Assembly (NCBI RefSeq): GCF_964204645.1
Contig: NC_134034.1
Location: 12,839,962 to 12,903,961, forward strand
Origin: Tubulanus polymorphus
Taxonomy: Eukaryota > Nemertea > Palaeonemertea > Tubulaniformes > Tubulanidae
Length of the DNA: 64,000 nucleotides
Direction of reading: 5' to 3'
Positions 1-14,000 of the stretch are shown piece after piece; the stretch's first letter is position 1, and every line of letters begins with the position of its first letter. A model generated the notes under the pieces. It saw only the letters and a program-made list of their open reading frames with translations. It made no database searches and was not told where the DNA came from. A program made the position numbers and the translations under genes.

Positions 1-207
1 CAACTGCTCTGGCGTCTGCAGTTGCTCAAAAGTCAAAAATTGATGATTTCAAAAACTGAACTAATTTGAAAGTTATTTTCGGACTGAGATCATTTTTGCA
101 CTGAATTAACGACTGTGCCCCCCCCCTGGCATTTGCAGTTACTCGAAATTCAAAAATCGTTGATTTCAATAGTCGCCATGTCGGTTATAAACTAAACTAA
201 TTGTTAC

Positions 208-3200
208 CTCTCGTGAAGTTGACCTCCGAATCCCCAGATAAACGCGTACGTGAAAAGCGCTTTCACCGAGTTGATATAATTAGGGAAGTTTTCCTCTATG
301 ATCGCGCTCGATTGACTGCTCTGATAGCTGCGAGCGCTCCGCGACGAGTTACGCCCTCCACCTCCGCTCTGAGACGACCTCGGTCGTAACCGCGACGCCG
401 CACTACCAGCGGCGGTATTGTTATCCGATTCAAACTGAGCTACAAACAAAAATACCGAACACACAGAAAATCATGACGTCTGAAAGTTAAGTTAACCCTT
501 TCAGTGCGTCTACACCGCAGTGCAGTGTATAAATCAGTGATAGATTTTGGTACTACACTGCGCCGCGGTGTAGACGCAATATAGTGGTAATCCCGTTATT
601 CAACACACTAGGGTGGAATTTTTCAAAATCTTCAAATAATCTCGAGCACTATAGGGTCAGCACTGAAAGGGTCAAGTCAAGTTAAGATTTAAGAACGACT
701 CGAACCTTTTCTTTGCATTTGTTTTTCGAGTTCGTCCCGCAATAGATAACGTTCCATCAGCGCCGACAATATCTTCAACGTCGCCGACACCTGATGAATA
801 CCGGGCGTAGCCGCCGTAACAGTCCGTCCGTCCGATAGTGATAACGAACATTCTGCGTCGATGAACGCGAGAGTTTTAGCGAAAACTCGTAAACACAACT
901 CCTGAATTACGCGTAAACTGTAAAAACATTCGTCAATATTATTCATTAAGTTAGCAGGGTTCGCAAGACCTGGGGCCGGTTGCGTAGTCATGGCTTAGAC
1001 TTAAGACCAGTCTAAGACCAACTTAGTTCTACAGCCAATCTAACAACTTAAGACCAGTCTTAAGATTTAAGAACACTTTTTGACTTAAGTCATGACTGTG
1101 CAACTGGCCCCTGGTTTTATAGACTGTATTAACCCGGGGCGGTTAACTGAATTCATTTTCACTTGAGTTAGACCCCGGGTCAAAGTTTAAACCCCGTTTA
1201 TAAAACAAGCCCGGTTTCCTAGACTGGGTTTGTAAGTAATCCCTAGGGGTAATCCTTAATCCGTGTAACAACCCCCGTAGTAACAATGAGAAACCATGGT
1301 TATAACTGACGAATTTCAAAATGTTCCCAGGGACTATTTTTCTTCCACATCTATGAAACCCAGCCTAGGATTACAAAGCTGCCAAACTCTGGAAATGATT
1401 TTTTAAAAGGGGTATTTCATCAATGTGTTAAACTTGTTTGAACACTGACCACGATGACGTAAGCAGGTATCTATTTTTAGCCGGAGTACACCACGATTCT
1501 ACCAACGACTTCCAACTGTTAGCGGCGCCATCTATATGTATAACTTGTGACTTAGCGACGATCGCCGGTGAAGCGTTTTCTAAAGTCGACGTTTCAAAAA
1601 TTAAACTGATTGAATCTGAAAAACAACGCGAGACAGATATATATTACTGATCCTGTTCTTCTCTTGCTCGAATCTTGAGGAATACTGGTCAACGAATCTT
1701 GCGGAATACTGGTCAATGAATCTTGAGGAAGACTGGTCAACAAATCTTCTAAAATACTGGTCAACCAATTTTGAGGAAGATTGGTCAAGGAATCTCAAGG
1801 TATACTGGTCAAGGTATCTCAAGGTATATAGGTCAAGGAATCTCCAGGTATACTGGTCAAGATATCTCAACGTAAACTGGTCAAGGAATCTCCAGGTATA
1901 CTGGTCAAGGAATCTCCAGGTATACAGGTCAATAGGCTCAAGGTGAAGTTAGTTTTTACCTTGTAGAACGACGGTTGATCCGTTCGGTAATTTCAATCTT
2001 CTCTCATCGTCGAACACAGACATCATACCGTTGACCCAAACGCCACCTATATTCCCGTCCAATACGATCAGTTTCTGTATCGTATCCACGTCAGTCGTCG
2101 TTTGATTTTTACTCGTCGTTGTTTTATCCGTCTGCTGTTTGTCGCGATAAATTTCGGCCGATTGAATTTGAAACGCGGAATTTTTGAGTAAATTCGCGAG
2201 AATTCCCGTCTCCCAGACGCCAGCATCAGATGAGAATTCACCAAATAGCTACAAATAGATAAACAACACAAAATTCAACTTGATAACATTAACTCATGCT
2301 CCAAATTCTTTTTTTTAGATAAATCATATCCTTCCTTAGAAGTTATTGTGTTTACAGATTTATCAAGATTGACATAAATTCATTTCATGTAAATTAACTA
2401 GTTTAAAATGTAAAAATCAAATATTTACGCGCATGCATTAATACTTTCAGTTATCAAAATAACTTGCTAGAAGGGGTTATTTCTCCTAAAATTGAGATCT
2501 CCTAGCCGTAAAGTTCCCCTAGTTAAGGAAAGGAGGGGGAGCAAGGGGTTAATGCCCTTACCTGTGAAGTTGTAAACATATTCGGGTGTAGAATTTCGAT
2601 ATCTATCTGCGGATAATCTCGTGATGTTTTTCCCGTGTTATCGTTGAGAATATCGTTGTAAAGATTCTGCAGTCGGTTGAGTCTGTGCGACACGTTCCTC
2701 CATTTATTCATGTATTTCGTCATGTGCTGACGTTCATCTTTTACACCCCGTAAAACCTGTCAAATTCGATATCAATTCATAAATCAATCATTGAATTACC
2801 GGTTACAATTAGCAGGGTGGTGCCACTTCCAAATCCCCCCGAGTTTTCCCTCATTTTCCATGTGATTGCACTAAATTCCCTGCGTGAATCAGAGATATTT
2901 CTAGGTTTACGTGTTAAAATTCAATCATTTCTCATTGAATCGCGTATTGATAAAGAAACAATATTATAGCATTCCCAGAGTTTTCTAGGTTTTTTGGCAA
3001 AATTTGTCAAATTCACATTGATCTGCGATCCAGAACTATGGAACAGAGTTCAGAACAGTGGAACTGGGTCCTGAACGGTAGAACTAGATCCTGAACAGTG
3101 GAACTGGGTCCTGGACAGTGGAACTAGATCCTGAACAGTGGAACAGAGTTCAGAACAGTGGAACTGGGTCCTGGACAGTGGAACTGGGTCCTGAACAGTG

Positions 3201-5021
3201 GAACTAGATCCTGAACAGTGGAACAGAGTTCAGAACAGTGGAACTAGATCCTGAACAGTGGAACTGGGTCCTGAACAGTAGAACTAGATCCTGAACAGTG
3301 GAACTGGTTCCTGAACAGTAGAACTAGATCCTGAACAGTGGAACTGGTTCCTGAACAGTAGAACTAGATCCTGAACAGTGGAACTGGGTCCTGAACAGTA
3401 GAACTAGATCCTGAACAGTGGAACTGGGTCCTGAACAGTAGAACTAGATCCTGAACAGTGGAACTGGGTCCTGAACAGTGGAACTAGATCCTGAACAGTG
3501 GAACAGAGTTCAGAACAGTGGAACTAGATCCTGAACAGTGGAACTGGGTCCTGAACAGTAGAACTAGATCCTGAACAGTGGAACTGGTTCCTGAACAGTA
3601 GAACTAGATCCTGAACAGTGGAACTGGGTCCTGAACAGTAGAACTAGATCCTGAACAGTGGAACTGGGTCCTGAACGGTAGAACTAGATCCTGAACAGTG
3701 GAACTGGGTCCTGAACGGTAGAACTAGATCCTGAACAGTGGAACTGGGTCCTGAACAGTAGAACTAGATCCTGAACAGTGGAACTGGGTCCTGAACGGTA
3801 GAACTAGATCCTGAACAGTAGAACTAGATCCTGAACAGTGGAACTGGGTCCTGAACAGTAGAACTAGATCCTGAACAGTGGAACTGGGTCCTGAACAGTA
3901 GAACTAGATCCTGAACAGTGGAACTGGGTCCTGGACAGTGGAACTAGATCCTGAACAGTGGAACTGGGTCCTGAACAGTAGAACTAGACCCTGAACAGTG
4001 GAACTGGGTCCTGAACAGTAGAACTAGATCCTGAACAGTGGAACTGGGTCCTGAACAGTGGAACTGGGTCCTGAACAGTAGAACTAAATCCTGAACAGTG
4101 GAACTGGGTCCAGAACAGTAGAACTAGATCCTGAACAGTGGAACTGGGTCCTGAACAGTAGAACTAAATCCTGAACAGTGGAACTGGGTCCTGAACAGTA
4201 GAACTAGATCCTGAACAGTGGAACTGGGTCCAGAACAGTAGAACTAGATCCTGAACAGTGGAACTGGGTCCTGGACGGTAGAACTAGATCCTGAACAGTG
4301 GAACTGGGTCCTGAACAGTAGAACTAGATCCTGAACAGTGGAACTGGGTCCTGAACAGTAGAACTAGATCCTGAACAGTGGAACTGGGTCCTGAACAGTA
4401 GAACTAGACCCTGAACAGTGGAACTGGGTCCTGAACAGTGGAACTGTGAACTGTGGAACTGGGTCCTGGACGGTAGAACTAGATCCTGAACAGTGGAACT
4501 GGGTCCTGAACAGTAGAACTAGATCCTGAACAGTGGAACTGGGTCCTGAACAGTAGAACTAGATCCTGAACAGTGGAACTGGGTCCTGAACAGTAGAACT
4601 AGATCCTGAACAGTGGAACTGGGTCCTGAACAGTAGAACTAGACCCTGAACAGTAGAACTGGGTCCTGAACAGTAGAACTAGACCCTGAACAGTAGAACT
4701 AGATCCTGAACAGTGGAACTAGATCCTGAACAGTGGAACTGTGAACTGTGGAATTGGAGTCAGAGTATAAATAAAAGGTTCAAGAGTTTTGTAACGTACA
4801 TTAATCGTCTGTTGAATATTACGTCGTAAACCGGTTTCCATGTTCAACTGATCGAAGTCGTCTGCTGCTCCTGCTGCGTCTGCTGTTTCACCGTCAGTGT
4901 GTAGAGCGTTCATAGCACGAGCGAGCGTTTGATAACACGTCGTTTTACCGCTACCCGCCGCCCCTAATAGCACTATAGAGGGCGCCACTGATGACTGTAA
5001 CGTCGTGTATAACTGTAGAAT
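208..5021 (-). CDS. DNHD1: DNHD1 exons 43-48: AAA2 and start of AAA3
   Basis: Exons at 4800-5021, 2562-2756, 1960-2248, 1450-1615, 706-917 and 208-439. Exon 43 holds the AAA2 Walker A, GAAGSGKTTCYQTL. Exon 44 ends ILHPNMFTTSQ and exon 45 begins LFGEF, together matching the dynein NPKAxxxxQLYGxxD element. Exon 45 also has the Walker B-like LIVLDGNIGGVWVNGM and SVFDDERRL. Exon 46 has LENASPAIVAKSQ, the counterpart of the conserved ASPATVSRCG. Exon 48 has a Gly/Ser/Arg-rich insert then TYAFIWGFGGQL, matching the helix that opens AAA3. Intron 43-44 (2757-4799) is mostly a 1.7-kb minisatellite. The next exon lies beyond the left edge. Confidence 0.85.
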
Positions 5022-8000
5022 CTACAAAACGCGAGAAAAGGCAAATTTAACAGTTTCCCGGATTCCAAAATTCGGTCGCAATTTTAAAGGTTTTGAAACT
5101 TGAGCTCCACTGACCTTGTTAATAGGTTCCGACGTTACTTGTAGGTTATCGCGTGCCATTTGCTCTTGGACGGCTGACATAACGACTGGGTCGTGAGGCT
5201 GTACGCCGGACTTCGGACGGGAACTCTGCGGGAATACCGTACGCATTAACTCTTTAAACTGCTGCATCGAGCCCGCGTCCGAATCCAGCCGCGGTCCCAA
5301 CACGTTGACGAACCCGTAGATTATCGCGTATTCTTCTTTAGTCGTTAGATCCATTCTCGACAAATGGGACGACGTGGACTCGGTCGTCCGCGCCGACACC
5401 GGCGTACTGCTGCCACCTAGTAGAGAAACGATCAATTATTTACAATCATAGGGGAACGGGAAGAAATTTTCAGTTGTTTCGCTTGTTTCCACTGTTTCTC
5501 ATCGTTAACCATGACGATAACTGACAAATTCAAATTTCAAAATCGAAATTGTCAAATAAGAACGACATTCTTAAAAATTCATAAGATTCTCTTCAAAATT
5601 CATTCAAATCTCCTTTATGTTTGTAAGTCTCGCCCCTAAACACCGATTAAGCGATAAAGAATAACGCAGACCTTGATGATTTTCGGATCCATCGTACGAC
5701 AGATTGTCGTCTGCGTCTGCTTCGAACATCGCTTCGTGTTTCTTACGTCTGACGTGAATTTTAAACGCCGCCAATTCTACAATCTGTTTCAATATTCGCA
5801 TTCCGATACTCAACGACATCTGAAACACACGAGTTCTATATACTCTTCAGAAGCTACATTCAATATCTAGACGCTGAAATCTATGGCTGCCTCCATAAAT
5901 CACCCTATGACATCATTAATTATCAGGGGCTGCAGTTGCTCAAAAGTTGGTTAGATTTAACCAGTGGATAGTTGATATAGTGACAGTTGAAAGTTCATTG
6001 TTACTATGGTTGTTACCCGTTGGTCATTTTTAACCAACTTTACAGCAACTTGCCCCAGAAGTCAGAATACACTTATGGCTTATACTTCTATTATAGAATG
6101 GCTTATACTTCTATTCTCTCTCCCTCTCACTCCCCATTCTTTCCCCATCTCCCTCCCCATTTTCCCACCTCTCCCTCCCCATTCTTTCCCCCTCTCACTC
6201 CCCACTCTTTCCCCTCTCACGCCCTCTCCTCTATTCTCGTACCTGTTTGTTCAAGAATTCAGTAAGCAGAACGATCTTCTTAGTTAACTGCGCAGCGTCT
6301 GTGAATCCTCGACAAATTAAACTCGTTTCCACGACAACTTTAATATCGGGTACAACCAGAGCGCAGGGCCGCATCAACAACTGAAATATATACAACAAAT
6401 TATTTCAACAATCCAAATTCAAATATCAGCGGTGAGTTGCTCAAAAGTTGGCTAAAAATGACCAGCGGATAGATACCATAGTAATAATGCCATTTCAATT
6501 GTCACTATATGAACTATCCCACTAACTCTAACCAACTTTTGAGCAACTGCAGGCCTAGTTTCTTACGACAGCAATCCGCAGAGTGTTTTTTACCTTGATG
6601 GCGTCCGGTATAGTTTTGAAGTTACGATTTCCGGTGTTCAACGTCATAAAACACCCGAAGTGCGACCGCGCCTGAATAAACTCTCCGTTAAACATCATAT
6701 AACCGATAAATCCGGGCTGATAAACAGATCTCGATCTGCTGTCCGATATATCGCTCTCGCTATCAGTAAACTGTTTCAATTTATCTGGGGAAAAAATCGA
6801 AATGACATTTCATCACATTTGATCAAGTTTTGGTACGATATTTCGATATATATTTCGATAAATACCTGTGAATAAAGGCAGCGTCTGCTGTTCGTCAGTT
6901 ATATTCATTTCTCGATCAATAGAGCGACGTCGTTTATGTGTTAAACACTGCCGCGTATCCTAAACATATCATCATACACACATGAAATTATTATCATTAG
7001 CATTTACCATATTCTATAAAAGACATCTCAAAGCCACCTTGTTCGGTGACTATTACGATAATGGCCGAGTGGGTTAAGCCGCCGGTCACTGGTCTCGTCA
7101 ATCCAGGGTTTATGGGTTCAAATCCTGGTGGCGACACGAGTTTCTTGGTCAAATGGTTCTTCTCTGGTCTCTCCCCCATTGGGAAAAAGAAACATCGAAC
7201 CCGCTGTGTGGCGCTAAGCGGGTTGAGGGTGTTAAAAAAAAAACAATTTCGATAATCAAGATCTCAGAGGGGCGCGTTTGAACTTTGAATCAGGATGTTT
7301 GCGCTGTACAAGAACTATTTGTAATTATCATTATCATCTTCCATATTTGGTGCCTTATTCAATGAGATTTTGTTGAAACCGATCGGATAAAACATTGATA
7401 TATAATAAAATTTTGGCTCGATTGAAAAGAGCTGATCTATGGTGGTTAAAATGATTGCTGAAATCTAATTGTAGATTGTTAAAACGGTTGAGATTTTCGA
7501 GAACTTACTCGAGGAATTAAATCAGCGGAATGAAGAGTTCCGACCGAATGACGACGAGTTCTACGATGAGTTATCGAGTTCGTCCGCCGCTGCTGCGCGT
7601 CCGACTCGTAAAGTCGCGACGACGTGGAATTTAGAGCTCGTACACTGTTACAAATATACTCCAACTGTTCGGCAAATACCGACAATATTCCTACGGACAA
7701 ACAAACAGTGAATCAGAGAAATAGTAGTAAAATTCTGACACTGCCTCAAACGAGTGGTTACTAGTGAGTGAGGCAGAGTCTCTGGTGAATCAGTGTAGCT
7801 CACAATATCCTTGAAAAAACGATAACAGTAAAATCCCACAATAAATGAATTAATGATATCAGAAACACCCATCTTCAATCAAAAATGACTTGCCAAAAAA
7901 AAATGGAAAATTTCTTTTTTTTGGCAAGTCACTTTTAACTGAAGAAGTTTGGTAGTAACCATCCTAAATATAAACTTTTCGTTAAATCATTTATTGAGGG

Positions 8001-11000
8001 ATTTTACTATTAGAATCTATGGTTATCATAATTTCAGTTTTGTCAAACTAAAGAATGAACTGTGTATGCGATATAGATGATGATAGCTGCATGGTTCATC
8101 TCTAAAATGAACCCTGATAGATGCATGGTTCACCGCTATTGATAGATACCTGGTTCGATGGATTGAACCTCATCGAATAGAACCCAGCTGCCGGCTTGTA
8201 GAATACCGCGTGTATACCTCAGTAACTGTGGTAAATCGAGACTCTGTGAACAGCTAACTGTCACTAAATGTCGTCCTAACATCTAAAATCAATAATCAAC
8301 TAAAACTTTTACTATCTTTGAAAATCGAATGTAAAAATAAAATTCTTTTGAAATTCTGGACTCGGTTTCATAGATGTGGAAGAAAAATAGTTCTTAGGAA
8401 CATTTTGAAATTCGTCAGTTATAACCATGGTTTCTCATTGTTACTACGGTGGTTGTCACCCAGATTTAGGAGTTACCCCTAGGGATAACTTAGATATTAG
8501 TCTATGAAACCGGGCCCCGGTCTGTGAATATTAAATAGGTTTAGATTTAAGTCTGGCTTTAGGGTCGATTTTGTACCTGCGCTAGGTTTTGAATCGTGTC
8601 CGTTTTACCAGTTGCCGAGCGACCGGTCAATGAGCCGCATTGTACGACTTGTAGCGACATCATCAGCGTCAAATACGCGCGATCGGTGAGAGGCGTAAAC
8701 ACTAAATCATGGTGCGGACTGTAATACTCGTAATCGTACGGGACTGCGTAACCGAGTTGGCGTACAACGCACGAACCAAACTCGTACGTCTGCTTGGTCG
8801 TCGCGGTTACCTTTGTCGTCTGTAACCGAGGAGCTCGTTCTGAAATAGAATTAAAAATCATTAGAAATTATTTACGGATCGAGTGCACATCCATTGTACC
8901 CACTTGTAGAGGGCAGCACCAGTGTATTGCACCACTAGGTGGCAGCACCAGTGTAAGTACCTCTAGTAGAATTACGTCTGATCTGTTTACGCTGCGTCTG
9001 CTGCTGCTCGATCTCGCTCTCAGTTAAATCACGCTCACTCGCCACTGCCTGCACCGTCTCCGAGATCGTCACCTCGTGTTTCAATGTTTTCATCCACTCG
9101 AATTTCAAATCGGATGGAAAATCAACACGATCCAACAAACCTGAAAATATACACAACAAATCATCAGATCATCGAGCATCTGCCTCCATGAATCCCCCTA
9201 TGACGACATCATCTGATCATCGAGCGTCTGCCTCAATGAATCCCCCTATGACATCATCAGTGGATCATCGAGCGTCTGCCTTCATGAATCCCCCTATTAC
9301 ATCATCAGTGGATCATCGAGCGTCTGCCTCCATGAATCCCCCTATGACATCATCATCAGATCATCGAGCGTCTGCCTCCATGAATCCCCCTACGACATTA
9401 TCAGTGGATCATCGAGTGTCTGCCTCCATGAATCCCCCTATGACATCATACTGTGAATATTTACCGTTAATTAGATCTCGTTGATGAATTGATTGATTTA
9501 TTAAATTCGTTAAAACGATGTTCAATCTTTGTCGCGTTTCCGAATTCGAACCCGTATCGAAATTCTCTTTCAGCGCCTCCGAATATTGATCGATTCTCAT
9601 CGCGATATTCGACCTGTAATATATTCAAAATTCAAATATAACCGCCGCACCGGTATAAAACGGTCAAACATGTAGTAACTAAAAACCGACCTGACGCTTT
9701 CGAGTTTCGAGAATTTGTGTTCGTCGAGAATTTTCGCGACCGTTCGATTGAACAACACCGAATCGGCAACAATGACGCACTGAACCGGAAACCGTAGCAA
9801 CCAGTGTTCGAACGTATGATGTATTTGTTGCTTAAGACGTTCGGTCTCGTCGGCAGAATCGAGATTCTCTTCGAGTTGTTTTAATTCACCGAGCAGTTGT
9901 AAAGCTTCACTACTCTTCGTACCTTAAATATACAACACAACTTTTAGAAACTAACAGAATATTACATCCTCTTTTGGTGTGTCATCAATTTACAGCATGC
10001 AGCCTATCCTCCCTACAGCCTGCAGCCTGTACCCTCTACAGCCTGCAGCCTGTACCCTCTACAGCCTGCAGCCTGTACCCTCTACAGCCTGCAGCCTGTA
10101 CCCTCTACAGCCTGGAGCCTGTACCTCTACAGCCTGCAGCCTGTACCCTCTACAGCCTGCAGCCTGTACTCTCTACAGCATGCAGTCTGTACCCTCTACA
10201 GCCTGCAGTCTGTACCCTCTACAGCCTGCAGTCTGTACCCTCTACAGCCTGCAGCCTGTACCCCCTACAGCCTGGAGCCTGTACACTCTACAGCCTGGAA
10301 CCTGTACCCCCTACAGCCTGCAGCCTCTACAGCCTGCAGCCTGTACCCCCTACAGCCTGGAGCCTCTACAGCCTGCAGCCTGTACACTCTACAGCCTGGA
10401 GCCTGTACCCTCTACAGCCTGCAGCCTGTACCCTCTACAGCCTGCAGCCTGTACCCCCTACAGCCTGGAGCCTGTACACTCTACAAACTGGAGCCTGTAC
10501 TCTCTACAGCCTGGAGCCTGTACCCCCTACAGCCTGGAGCCTGTACCCCCCACAGCCTGGAGCCTGGAGCCTGTACCCCCCACAGCCTGGAGCCTGTACC
10601 CCCTACAGCCTGGAGCCTCTACAGCCTGCAGCCTGTACCCTCTACAGCCTGCAGCCTGTACCCTCTACAGCCTGCAGCCTGTACCCTCTACAGCCTGCAG
10701 CCTGTACCCCCTACAGACATTGTGTGAAGTGTGGATGATCAGTTATGAGCTGATAAAATATCTAGAGATTGTAGTTCATATTCAAAGTGAAGTTCTGAAC
10801 ACAAGAGGGTAAAGTGAGGCCGGGGCCAGCAGCCAGTATCTGTGGTTCTGCACTCAAACTTACAAATGAATATGTATTACACCTTACCTTCCTCGAGTCG
10901 TGCTTGCAAGCAATGTTGTAAAACTGAAGCTAAAGTAGATTTCATATTGAATTCTAGGTCGTTCATCCACTGCGTAAGTCGAGGGGTCGGTTGAACCGCG

Positions 11001-14000
11001 TTCGTTAACGGAACTTTCTCGCCGTAATTTCCTTCGATTTCAGTCGCTAACAGTTTATGAGCTGAAATCATCAATATCATTATATCAATATCGATAGGCG
11101 GCCAAGGAGGTTCTGGTTGGATAATATAAGAGTGCCACATGGTTAAAAGTTGAGGGTCGCCCCTATAATGGCAGCGGGAGAAGATGATGATGATGATGAT
11201 GATGATGATATCAACATCCAACAGCAGCAGCAGGTTTACAGTTCAACAACTGGGCTAGCTTAAATGTGGACTCTCTTCCCAATTCAACAGTTGTGGATTA
11301 GACACAGCCATTTCTATGTGGTGAATAGGAATGTAAGAGTTTTAGGGGCAGCAGACGCTGAAAAATGTGTTTGGTTAAAGTTAATCAGTTAAAATGGATG
11401 ACAATTGAAATGGCATTCTCAGTACAGTGTTTGTTCACCAACTGTACAAAGGACTTTACCAGTGTTCATGATGAACTTATGTGACTAGGGAGCAAGGGGT
11501 TTCAAGCCTGGATCCAGGAAGAACTCATGGGACTGAATCCAAGAAGAACTCATGGGACTGGATCTAGGTAGAACTCATGGGACTGGATTCAGGAAGGACT
11601 CATGGGACTGGATCTAGGAAGAACTCGTGGGACTGGATCTAGGTAGAACTCATGGGACTGGATTCAGGAAGAACTCATGGGACTGGATTCAGGAAGGACT
11701 CATGGGACTGGATTAAGGAAGAACTCATGGGACTGGATCCAAGAAGAACTCATGGGACTGGATCCAGGAAGAACTCATGGGACTGGATCCAGGAAGAACT
11801 TACCATTGATAGCATAATCAAGTGAACTGTTGACATTGTGCAGTTTAGACGGAGGAAGTTTAAACGTCAAGTTGTGAATTCCCGGGAACAGTTTCCGTAC
11901 GTACGGAATCAACGAGTCCGGATTACGTGAAATACTCATAACATCGATCAGTTCGCCGTCGCTGAGGAAATAAAATCTCGGGAATTCCCGCCTCAATCGG
12001 GCGTACACCGAGTCGAGATCTTTCAGAATCATCTCCTGTCACAAACAAACAAACATACCGGTATAACTTATTATAATTGCGAGAAAAATATTTTTTTTAG
12101 AACCCGCAATCATGAGGATAAACTAAGAGAGTAATGACATTTAAACTCAATTCTTTTTCAAAACTAAGAAAGTAGTGAAGTTTAGACTCAATTCTATGAG
12201 ACATTTTCAAAACTAAGAGAGTAGTGACGTTTAGACTCAATTCTATGAGCCATTTTCAAAAACTAAGAGAGTAGTGACGTTTAGACTCAATTCTATGAGC
12301 TATTTTCAAAATTAAGAGAGTAGTGACGTTTAGACTCAATTCTATGAGACATTTTCAAAACTAAGAGAGAAGTTACGTTTAGACTCAATTCTATGAGCCA
12401 TTTTCAAAATTTGAGTCATGTCACAACTCTCTTAGTTTTTCTCCAATGGGTTTTTTCTTCACGCAGACAGTTTGCATTAGTTAAAGCAGGTTGTATATTT
12501 ACCTCAGCTATAAGCAGTTGTTGTAGAGTGACCCTGGCGTGTTCTCCTTGCATCGGACGGATCGCGGTCACCGGCAGACGTCTCTTCGTACCGAAACTCG
12601 TCAACGACAAAATGGTCGCATCGCAAACAACCGAATCCATAAAATCCTAAACAGATTATTAATCAATTCTGAATTTATTCAAGTAAGATTTTGGAAGATT
12701 ACATGAATTCCCTTCACGAAAATATGTTACATTACTGTCTAAATAAACTCATTAACATATGCAAACTCAAATAAACTCATTAACATATGCAAACTCAAAT
12801 AAACTCATTAACATATGCAAATATACTCATTGATATATGCAAATTCATAAAAACTCACCAAAAATGTTTTATTCACGTCCTCAAATTTCGAACTCAATTC
12901 TCCGAGGGAACAGTAAACTTCGGGTACTTCAAATACTTTCAATAGGTATAACCACTGGAAATAGAGGCAATACAGGGTAGATCTCAACCTGACCGACTAA
13001 CTGTACAGGTATCCACAGTATGGGTTTCGGGTGTGGCTCAGTTCATAGAGCACTCGGGTCATATAGTTTCATGAAAATACCCGGGTAATTAAGTTTAAAA
13101 TAGCCTAGTTTGAAATCTAGAAATTTCTGTACCTTTTTCTGACATGTATTCCACAAATTGATCAGTTCTTCGAGTTCCTTCAGCGAGGTCGACCAGAATT
13201 CAGCTTGGACGCGATGATCTCCGAGATACGGTGATACTAACATACTCTCTATACAAACTCTACTCTCCTTAAAACATATAAAATCCACATTCATCAGACA
13301 CCAGAAATCAACTAAGTTAAATGTAAATCTGGAACTGTGGAACAGGATCCTGAATTGTGGCACTGAGTTCTGGACTGTGGAACTGGGTCCTGGACTGTGG
13401 AACTGGGTCCTGGACTGTGGTACTGAGCCCAGAATTGTGGAACTGAGTCCTGGACTGTGGAACTGAGTCCTGGACTGTGGAACTGAGTCCTGGACTGTGG
13501 TACTGAGTCCTGGACTGTGGAAGTGACTCCAGTCACTGAAGAGCTGGGTCCTGAACTGTGGAAATGGATCCTAAACTGTGGAACAGGATCCTGAATTGTG
13601 GAACTGAGTCCTGGACTGTGGAAATGGATCCTAAACTGTGGAACTGGGTTCTGAAATGTGGAGCTGTTTTGGGTATTACAAATTACCTGTAGTTGATATT
13701 TCAGTTGTTCTATATTAGTCAGTATATATAGTCTGTTCTGATCGATGTAAAGTTGTTTAACGGGAGACGCCGCTCTGGAGCTGTTGTCTCGAGCTGTTCG
13801 TAATTTTTCGACCTTCGTCATTTTGTGTTTTGCGGGAGTCGAATTCACTTCTATAGATAAAAATAAATCCAACGACGATCAATAAATCAGGACCAGTGAA
13901 ATGATTATCGGTTGAGTTTGACATGTAGCGATCTAATCGATATTCCATTAAATGGTTCTAAGATTCAACTTACCGAGAGCGGTACTGAGTACATTTCATA

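Noticed and set aside
3037-4757. CRISPR-like array
   Set aside because: Direct head-to-tail 20-bp units without unique spacers, inside a eukaryotic intron.
7061-7140. Functional tRNA-Leu or tRNA-Ser gene
   Set aside because: A and B boxes are good but the acceptor stem ends do not pair, and a body with an A-tail follows, so it is a SINE.
9974-10812. Two long overlapping frames (254 and 277 aa) rich in LQPAACTLYS
   Set aside because: They are the 23-bp minisatellite translated in two frames; a period not divisible by three gives three-unit protein repeats. The region is intronic in DNHD1.
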